Below are positions 15,101 to 18,392 of a DNA stretch of 18,392 nucleotides, piece after piece. The DNA comes from Bacteroidota bacterium (GTDB lineage: Bacteria; Bacteroidota; Rhodothermia; Rhodothermales; UBA10348), in NCBI GenBank assembly GCA_022571135.1, contig JACZYK010000019.1, positions 1-18,392 of the forward strand, given 5' to 3'. The stretch's first letter is position 1. The number at the start of each line of letters is the position of its first letter. The position numbers and the translations under genes were made by a program. The notes beneath the pieces were generated by a model. The model did no database searches. It was not told where the DNA came from and worked only from the letters and a program-made list of their open reading frames with translations.

Positions 15101-16220
15101 ACGTAAACGAACCCATGTCCGTGGTGTAACGAAACTGTCCGGTTTCGCTCACGCTGGCGGCTCCCTCGGCGTCGTTTGCGGTCACGCGCCATCGATACTC
15201 TCCGCTGCGCATCACCATACTGGCAGGGACGTCAAGTGACGAGTTGGACGTTTCATGTTGGAAGATCTGGATGTCCGCCTGGCTTCCCTGTTCGCGGACA
15301 CGTTCAGATACGGAGAGTCCATAAGACAGAGCTCCCACGACAGGCTCCCAGGAAAAGCGAATCGACGAATCGCGGATGAATCTCGCATGGTCGGCAGGTT
15401 CGAGCAGTTTCGGCTTGCCCAGCATTCCTCTGTCACCGAGCGAAAACGAAACGACGCTGCCGAATACGGAGCTCAGAAATGCACCGTCTGTCTTGGAGTA
15501 GGAGTTGAGCACCGAGAAATTGTAGATTTGACCCGGAACGAGGGGAGGCGCGTCGAACTGAAGCAACGTATTGGTCGTGCTCAATTCACCGTACTTCGCC
15601 GACGTATTCGTAGTCAGGTGCGCCCAGACGAGATTGATTCCCTCGATGACGGGATCTCCCGTCACGGGATCCGTACTGATGCGAAACGGCGTGCTGGAAA
15701 TGACCAGAGCGTAGGCTACCACCCCGGGAATGGCTTCCCACTCGAACGTGGGCGTCCGGGTAGCAACACTGCCGCGTGGTCCGATAATCCGGGGCGCGGT
15801 CGGCGATTCTACAGCGAAAATAAATTCAGAGGTGTACTCAATCGTCGGATCGTTTGCGGCTTGCTGCTGAATGCCGATCAGTGAATTCGAGGACGCATTG
15901 GACAGAATGCCGTAGTACCTGCCTACCGGTAGGCCAACGATCAGTGGTGTAAACGAGGCCTCTTTTTTTCCCAATAACCGGACCTGTTTGAAGGAGTAGT
16001 CACCCGGCCGCACACCGACTTTCAGGATGATCGACGAAACTTCCCGGTCCCACCTCAGAAGAACCGCGTCCAGTGGTCTGAACAGGACCCTCTGTTGAAG
16101 CCGGCCGTTCGATTTTTCCACGACCGGCGACCGAAGAACAAGTGTCTGGGCGTATGACGGCAGGACCTGGCTCCACAGAAACAGGAGGAGGAGCGCAACG
16201 TGCCGCCCTCTGTTTATCAA
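9117..16220 (-). CDS. Giant secreted protein with tandem carboxypeptidase-regulatory-like domains and FlgD/T9SS-like C-terminus
   Basis: About 2,367 residues, predicted to be exported. From the TTG at 16220 a clean signal peptide is read (INRGRHV, core ALLLLFLW, cleavage near SYA-Q). Two Fn3-like domains follow (about 142-230 and 267-365). At least 15 carboxypeptidase-regulatory-like beta-sandwiches of about 85 residues come next (about 459-1710), with one degenerate copy on each side. Then come a region without recognised domain, an Ig (Big2)-like domain (about 2028-2105), a ZU5-like domain with LSIPSGAV (about 2120-2247), and a FlgD-Ig-like C-terminus (LPTPFSPEVSPLKIGYLL to ILWDGLTDRGK), ending ILPVILVK like a type IX sorting domain. 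No cysteine is seen. An in-frame ATG at 16364 would add 48 polar residues before the signal peptide and is less likely. Role: probably a surface fibre or adhesin; unproven. Confidence 0.85.
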   Translation of the reverse strand: MINRGRHVALLLLFLWSQVLPSYAQTLVLRSPVVEKSNGRLQQRVLFRPLDAVLLRWDREVSSIILKVGVRPGDYSFKQVRLLGKKEASFTPLIVGLPVGRYYGILSNASSNSLIGIQQQAANDPTIEYTSEFIFAVESPTAPRIIGPRGSVATRTPTFEWEAIPGVVAYALVISSTPFRISTDPVTGDPVIEGINLVWAHLTTNTSAKYGELSTTNTLLQFDAPPLVPGQIYNFSVLNSYSKTDGAFLSSVFGSVVSFSLGDRGMLGKPKLLEPADHARFIRDSSIRFSWEPVVGALSYGLSVSERVREQGSQADIQIFQHETSNSSLDVPASMVMRSGEYRWRVTANDAEGAASVSETGQFRYTTDMGSFTFVTHSALEGAEILGVSVTVRSTEGGYSPINPFVNATSVSFSDSLVVGNYEFLSRKDGFADSTFAALIRKNERTTVNIDLRPLSSRLSGTVHDASGTPVVDASVVVRPSGGETEFKAFTGFDGNFSLSLAAGNYVIHVIKSGFSPSADFTFTLATNQHLILPVPIVIRTDDILLSGRVTDQDGIPVSLVNIVARGPGAIYEIVTAGDGSYTLALSEGNWEISAEKGGFISPGRRSISVVRGDHVQHFDFSLIREASRVSGQVEALVRRLDGTVDIQTLAVATVTAIPIVGAPVTVQTDSRGQFKLNLARGSYSIQASAEGHVDSESFDFILDIGQSIEGVRLLAVAHDALISGRVLSIDGSPLVDAYVAGSSGASTRSSIGGTFSLSVPATPQQIRATAEGFVRSGSLRLAPGTGGHLSGIDILLRPNAGSISGRVLAGAQPLAGAVVKAMSGSSVIEATTDQNGVYRLSLASGSWTVQSEDPRFESKSRISLFLQPGQTSEGQDIIMAQRTVTLKGYVTDGFEAVRSVVVIVERRNNPDETYRTLTLSDGTYGLTLAANASYVISMETERYAAVAVELETGEAGSSSFATLRLVPHPILLSGRVLDQSRNPVAQASIEVFQDGSQIAATISDADGSFSLGVEAGSYRVTASALGYRTSERSLVITAGELVDNFDLLLTRSVGTLMGSILDSASALPLAGATITVESDGTGRTVRSGADGSFVVSNLPRGTYSIYPSRDGYHIQEVSEAIIVPGSITEVEIRMIASTGRITGSLLSGGGAPLSGASVRAWNASTERIAASDDSGSFSLINLPLGSYQISFEKAGFEGGLTRFASITQLVLDLNLEPVVLRRASGMITGRTLTAASGSPLSGVLVSGIGPAGSVFTHSDSEGEYRIEGLVTGDYEVSAILEGYSGAGQSVHVTDAAQASVEFSMRRNDGSISGVVVDESGRILPFRVSLAAVSDLSSFTTMSGDDGRFTFSNLAAGTTYTVSSSVQRAGYGEASGSIFLEPGPASQAEITLFVPIRSSQIQGSVEVSSATIVATNLTTGQVVDVTQSLSDGLFNLRFLPAGRYRIQPSKSGYTFWPSFSDLTVTAGEIATTTFSATSNIGRLSVSTIDSAGNLMRDVRINVTSVDRTVVRSGLTGTDGVLVIDDLPLDHTYRVEPGGVNARFFPLHIDVDFATVSKVDLLFTGILANAFVRGTVESLDGTPIEDAMVTARRMATGGIMTVDSRSGTYVLGPLTEGEYEISVLRTGFVADTLRVSVFDGQHLSGVNFTLVPLGLNLTGRVIRRGLGAPGVSVSLVSATTRSVKTDEGGRFRFDFVPVEADESIIFEVRIDRPNRVPISIPVQALPEQFGTTITVPDIVLPSGQITLLFTDGARPVSDAHVLVTGPSGEQITQTKIEFGVFVTPADLDPGEYTYHLSETTRLSPEDRLLMLTGIDEELILEVVLPFEHKAIESIRSDVSADVSVSFSSGFDPTGFEVLLRHRTKAGGTYRVEPLVRSDTSYSGHLPAPGDVAALEYFIEALRPSDASSYTTDVVLLEPIVAGRLTLLRINPEIEGVLIRTGEDYNVELILRDGLGNDLSSRFQGPSPEGSVSWSVSDHSLSIVQLDASDPTVLKLAANRAGRFALGLRVVLDGIELEVNPVVEVVDSDIDTLVLDAPELRVFNEASRILLSIRALLPDGRPVQLGTGVTWSVSPARAGNVTDDGFFVPADPDYIGPVTITVHDAASGQRATLELSLFARIDENESRSLVDRAGAELSIPSGAVPFIAEVGVAHDRMALPKKFVIPDGQSEEYTAGDRLIRYSVRSDRAFPGDSLRVPATIRLATDSSLRLRTGKRTIAFFDPSYLRWRLLPTRESADGLISDSVAKLGEYAVLTRNERLNIKHAAVLPTPFSPEVSPLKIGYLLETFDPPARVSIRILNVRGDVVRTLLSGDLQYPGRYGSRTGLKEILWDGLTDRGKIARNGRYIIQIQASDQTGTVSEILPVILVK
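11090..14843 (-). repeat. Tandem carboxypeptidase-regulatory-like domain array within the giant protein
   Basis: Fifteen consecutive units start with a G-x-[VIL] motif, such as SGTVHDASG, SGRVTDQDG, SGRVLSIDG, KGYVTDGFE, MGSILDSAS and TGRVIRRGL. Each unit continues with P-hydrophobic-A-x-V, a central D-G-x-[FY] and a closing G-x-[YW]-x-[IV] strand. Mean spacing between the first and last unit starts is about 85 residues. Units are divergent in DNA sequence, so the duplications are old. The first six or seven units have the form D-G-S-F-S-L-x-L-x-x-G-x-Y. From about the eighth (MGSILDS) on, most carry an N-L-P-x-G-x-Y type turn instead. Confidence 0.85.
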
Positions 16221-16609
16221 TGTCCGATTCGAAAAGATCAAGGGATTTCGAAGGAGGTTCGGTAAGCGTCCTAGGTCTTTATTCGGTCGTTTTGAAAAGT
16301 CCACAAAAGTCCGGGTTACACGCGCATTCACGCACGCACGATCTTTTCGCAACATCCATGCCACTCGACCGGGATTCCTTCCGATGCTCCCACATACCGA
16401 TTTGTTGGGACAATAAGGGCATTTATCGAGTATGCCGGTGCCTTTTGTCGCATTTTGAGATTGTCTCGCGGAAGATTGCGTACATCCGTGAGCGGTGTCT
16501 CTCGCAGCTCCGGGCCAAGAGCATGGGCCCTCCGGGATCCCATACGGGCGAGTTCAAAGCAGGCGTCCGCTCGAGGACCTATCAGGAATGAGCGATCGGG
16601 GGGCGGATT
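16221..16609. other. Region upstream of the giant-protein gene
   Basis: No gene is supported here. Reading on the minus strand, TTGTGG (16306-16301) and AATAAA (16283-16278) with a 17-bp spacer form a weak promoter candidate about 50 nt before the TTG start at 16220. A short direct repeat AAAAGTCC occurs twice around 16294-16311. A bulged hairpin at 16523-16543 (ATGGG pairing with CCCAT, inner CCC/GGG) could end the phosphodiesterase transcript, but has no T-run. Confidence 0.3.
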
Positions 16610-17566
16610 CTAAAGGTTTTCCAGTACTCGCATGCCCCGGTCTGGATAGTCCGTAATCAGTCCGTCGACTCCCATGGCGATCAGGCGAGCCATTTCGGCC
16701 TCGTCGTTGACGGTCCACGGTATGATACGCATCCCGCGCAGGTGTACAGCTTCTATGAGAGACGAGTCGATCAGAACATAATCCGGGCTGTAAGCGTCAG
16801 GGGAAAAGTCGAGAGTCGCCAGATTGGAGGCAAGACCGCGATCGCCCGTACGATCGATCAGCAACGAGGTTTTCATCCCGGGATACAGGCTGTGCAGCGC
16901 CGTCAACGTACGCGGATCAAACGACTGGAAGGTTGCGCGCTCCGCGATACCGGATCCGTTCACCACATCGACGACGAGACGCACAAAAGTCGACGGCTCA
17001 GGATGATCCACGCCGTCGCCGGAAACGGACGACTTCGTTTCGATATTGTATCGAACAGGAGCGCGGTTCAGCTCCAGACTCCTCGCCTCCGATGCCGAAA
17101 TTAAGTCGGCGAGCAACGGTTTATGGGCTTTGGTTCTCAGCTGTTCGGGGAAGTCCGGGTGGCCTCTGCTGCCACAGTCGAAACGCCGGATTTGATCGAA
17201 TGTCATCGCGAACAGTCTTAAATCCCTCTCTTCCGCGCGCGTCACGGGACGACCGTCTGAATGAGAGCAGATCGTCGCGGAGATATACGATTCGTGGGAA
17301 ACCACAACCTGGGAGTCGGCTGAGATTACGACATCCAATTCCAGCGTCGTCACACCGATCTCCAGCGCCTTGAGAGCAGAGACGATCGTGTTCTCAGGAT
17401 ACAGTCCGCGAGCCCCTCGGTGACCCTGCAGGTCAAATTTCGGTTTCGTGACGGTTACCATCTGCGGACGATGTTCTCTGTTGGTACAAGCAGCCGCGAT
17501 GAGCAGCCCCAGCCAGAGCAATATGCCCCCGCTGTAAACTACGTATCGATGGTTCGACGACGGCAT
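16610..17566 (-). CDS. Glycerophosphodiester phosphodiesterase, probable lipoprotein
   Basis: This enzyme hydrolyses glycerophosphodiesters to glycerol-3-phosphate and an alcohol, recycling membrane lipid headgroups. It has 318 residues. A hydrophobic stretch (GGILLWLGLLIAAAC) ends at C27, which fits a lipoprotein signal although the -3 position is Ala rather than the usual Leu/Val/Ile. The GDPD core then follows: H49-R-G-A-R-G with PENT (57-60), E76 and D78 in LELDVVIS, and H91 in VVSHE. These are the catalytic and metal-binding residues. The C-terminal strands VRYNIETKS, ATFQSFDPRTL, IIPWTVND and VDGLITDYPD complete the TIM barrel. It should sit in the envelope facing the periplasm. No Shine-Dalgarno sequence precedes the ATG. 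A perfect palindrome, CTGAATTCAG (17585-17594), lies 18 bp upstream of the start codon. Confidence 0.93.
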   Translation of the reverse strand: MPSSNHRYVVYSGGILLWLGLLIAAACTNREHRPQMVTVTKPKFDLQGHRGARGLYPENTIVSALKALEIGVTTLELDVVISADSQVVVSHESYISATICSHSDGRPVTRAEERDLRLFAMTFDQIRRFDCGSRGHPDFPEQLRTKAHKPLLADLISASEARSLELNRAPVRYNIETKSSVSGDGVDHPEPSTFVRLVVDVVNGSGIAERATFQSFDPRTLTALHSLYPGMKTSLLIDRTGDRGLASNLATLDFSPDAYSPDYVLIDSSLIEAVHLRGMRIIPWTVNDEAEMARLIAMGVDGLITDYPDRGMRVLENL

Positions 17567-17947
17567 AATATTGACCGGTTCAGACTGAATTCAGCGAAAC
17601 GAACTAGCCTCGACGACAGGCGATTCCTGCTCGCGATCCGACGACGACGCACGGGGTAAAAATCATCGCTTCTGATCCCCGTTTTAGGGACTGAGGAAGA
17701 GGGCGGGTAAACCGTGAAAAAAACATTCCTTCTTCAAGTATAAACATATAATTATAAACAAGATATGAGAAGCCGTAATTCTATGTTCTTTATTGGGTAA
17801 AACGGTCTTAAATCCGTATATTTTCAGGACCCATTTTCGGACGTTTAGACATACGTTTCCTGTCCCATCTTTTCAGCTCGTCCGCGGGTCGGAACCGACA
17901 GAATGATTCATCCGGATCCGACTGATTTCGAATCGATTATCAATTGA
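17567..17947. other. Divergent intergenic region upstream of gyrA
   Basis: No gene is supported in these 381 bp. The left part (17567-17710) has ordinary composition and contains the palindrome CTGAATTCAG (17585-17594). The part from about 17715 to 17830 is clearly AT-rich compared with the rest of the window, including a consensus TATAAT at 17747-17752 without a good -35 box. A better promoter candidate and a dyad lie at 17793-17822. GTCGG-AA-CCGAC (17888-17899) is a small inverted repeat in the predicted gyrA leader. Confidence 0.5.
17793..17822 (+). promoter_or_regulatory. Candidate gyrA promoter with an embedded dyad
   Basis: TTGGGT (17793-17798) and TATATT (17817-17822) are spaced by 18 bp and point towards gyrA, giving a leader of about 120 nt. 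The spacer holds the interrupted dyad ACGGnnTTAAnnCCGT (17802-17817), whose right arm touches the -10 box, a layout typical of repressor sites. TATATTTT also loosely fits the Bacteroidota -7 motif TAnnTTTG. All of this is inferred from consensus. Confidence 0.4.
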
Positions 17948-18392
17948 ATGGAAAACGAAAAGGCCCGCATAATTCCGATCAATATCGAGGACGAAATGAA
18001 GTCCTCGTACATCGATTATTCGATGTCGGTTATTGTGAGTCGCGCCCTTCCTGACGTCAGAGACGGATTGAAACCCGTACACAGGCGCGTGCTCTATGGG
18101 ATGAGTGAATTGAGTCTGAACCCGGGAAGCCCGCATAAAAAGAGCGCGCGTATCGTCGGTGAGGTCCTCGGAAAGTACCATCCGCACGGAGATACGGCTG
18201 TCTACGATTCGATGGTCCGGATGGCGCAAGATTTCTCCATGCGATATCCGCTCGTCGATGGCCAGGGCAATTTCGGATCCGTCGACGGGGATTCCGCAGC
18301 AGCGATGCGGTATACAGAGGCCAGGATGACCCGGCTTTCGGAGGATATGCTGAGGGATCTGGCGAAGGATACGGTTGATTTCAAGGACAATT
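17948..18392 (+). CDS. gyrA: DNA gyrase subunit A, N-terminal part, cut by the window edge
   Basis: GyrA is the DNA-breaking and rejoining subunit of the gyrase that introduces negative supercoils. The visible 148 residues cover the start of the winged-helix/tower core. YIDYSMSVIVSRALPDVRDG and LKPVHRRVLYGM are hallmark segments. The quinolone-binding helix is YHPHGDTAVYDSMVRMAQDF, with T83 and D87 in E. coli numbering, which coincides exactly here. The catalytic tyrosine is Y122 in AAMRYTEARM. T83 instead of Ser is natural in several bacteria. The ATG at 17948 gives the N-terminus MENEKARIIPINIEDEMKSS, typical of GyrA. ParC cannot be fully excluded because the C-terminal domain is not in view, but this N-terminus fits GyrA better. 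No Shine-Dalgarno sequence precedes the start. Confidence 0.95.
   Translation, partial: MENEKARIIPINIEDEMKSSYIDYSMSVIVSRALPDVRDGLKPVHRRVLYGMSELSLNPGSPHKKSARIVGEVLGKYHPHGDTAVYDSMVRMAQDFSMRYPLVDGQGNFGSVDGDSAAAMRYTEARMTRLSEDMLRDLAKDTVDFKDN

Noticed and set aside
14142..15239. Long open frame of 365 codons on the plus strand opposite the giant gene
   Set aside because: It lies entirely antisense to well-supported domain repeats. Its product is rich in Arg, Gly and Asp without any recognisable domain. Long antisense frames are expected in GC-rich genes of this length.
16480..16600. tRNA-like stretch with GAGTTCAAAGC and GC-rich arms
   Set aside because: The bases around the supposed T-loop do not form a 5-bp stem, and no acceptor stem or anticodon arm can be folded.
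18185..18215. GyrA residue 83 is Thr, which might be taken for a quinolone-resistance mutation
   Set aside because: Thr at this place is the natural residue in several bacteria (for example Pseudomonas aeruginosa), and D87 is unchanged. No claim of resistance can be made.

Overview
The window is a bacterial chromosome segment from an organism that looks like a member of the FCB superphylum. My best guess is a Rhodothermota/Balneolota-type or related Bacteroidota-like lineage. Three things suggest this: a PorV/PorQ-family outer-membrane protein, a giant secreted protein with a FlgD/type IX-secretion-like C-terminal domain, and the absence of a recognisable Shine-Dalgarno sequence before essentially every gene. 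DnaG, PPK1 and GyrA are ordinary housekeeping versions. I see no phage, insertion sequence, CRISPR array, rRNA or tRNA.

Left part (1-6275). Polyphosphate kinase ppk1 (cut by the left edge) lies behind dnaG on the minus strand. Going rightwards from dnaG there is a divergent plus-strand group: a 71-residue OB-fold-like protein, a membrane-anchored subtilisin-like (S8) protease and a GNAT acetyltransferase. A small minus-strand protein resembling the LPD29 domain converges on the GNAT gene. The gene for free methionine-(R)-sulfoxide reductase (GAF type) follows on the plus strand.

Middle part (6379-16220, minus strand) is one transcription block of three exported proteins. First comes a protein of about 2,370 residues built from Fn3-like domains, at least 15 tandem carboxypeptidase-regulatory-like domains, Ig/ZU5-like domains and a FlgD/T9SS-like C-terminus. 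It is followed by a PorV/PorQ-family beta-barrel and a second, larger FadL/PorV-like beta-barrel. The plausible joint role is production, export and surface attachment of a long cysteine-free fibre-like protein. This is the most unusual content of the window, but the function is inferred.

Right part (16610-18392). A minus-strand lipoprotein glycerophosphodiester phosphodiesterase is separated by an AT-rich 381-bp divergent region, with a candidate promoter and operator-like dyad, from the start of gyrA, which runs off the right edge.
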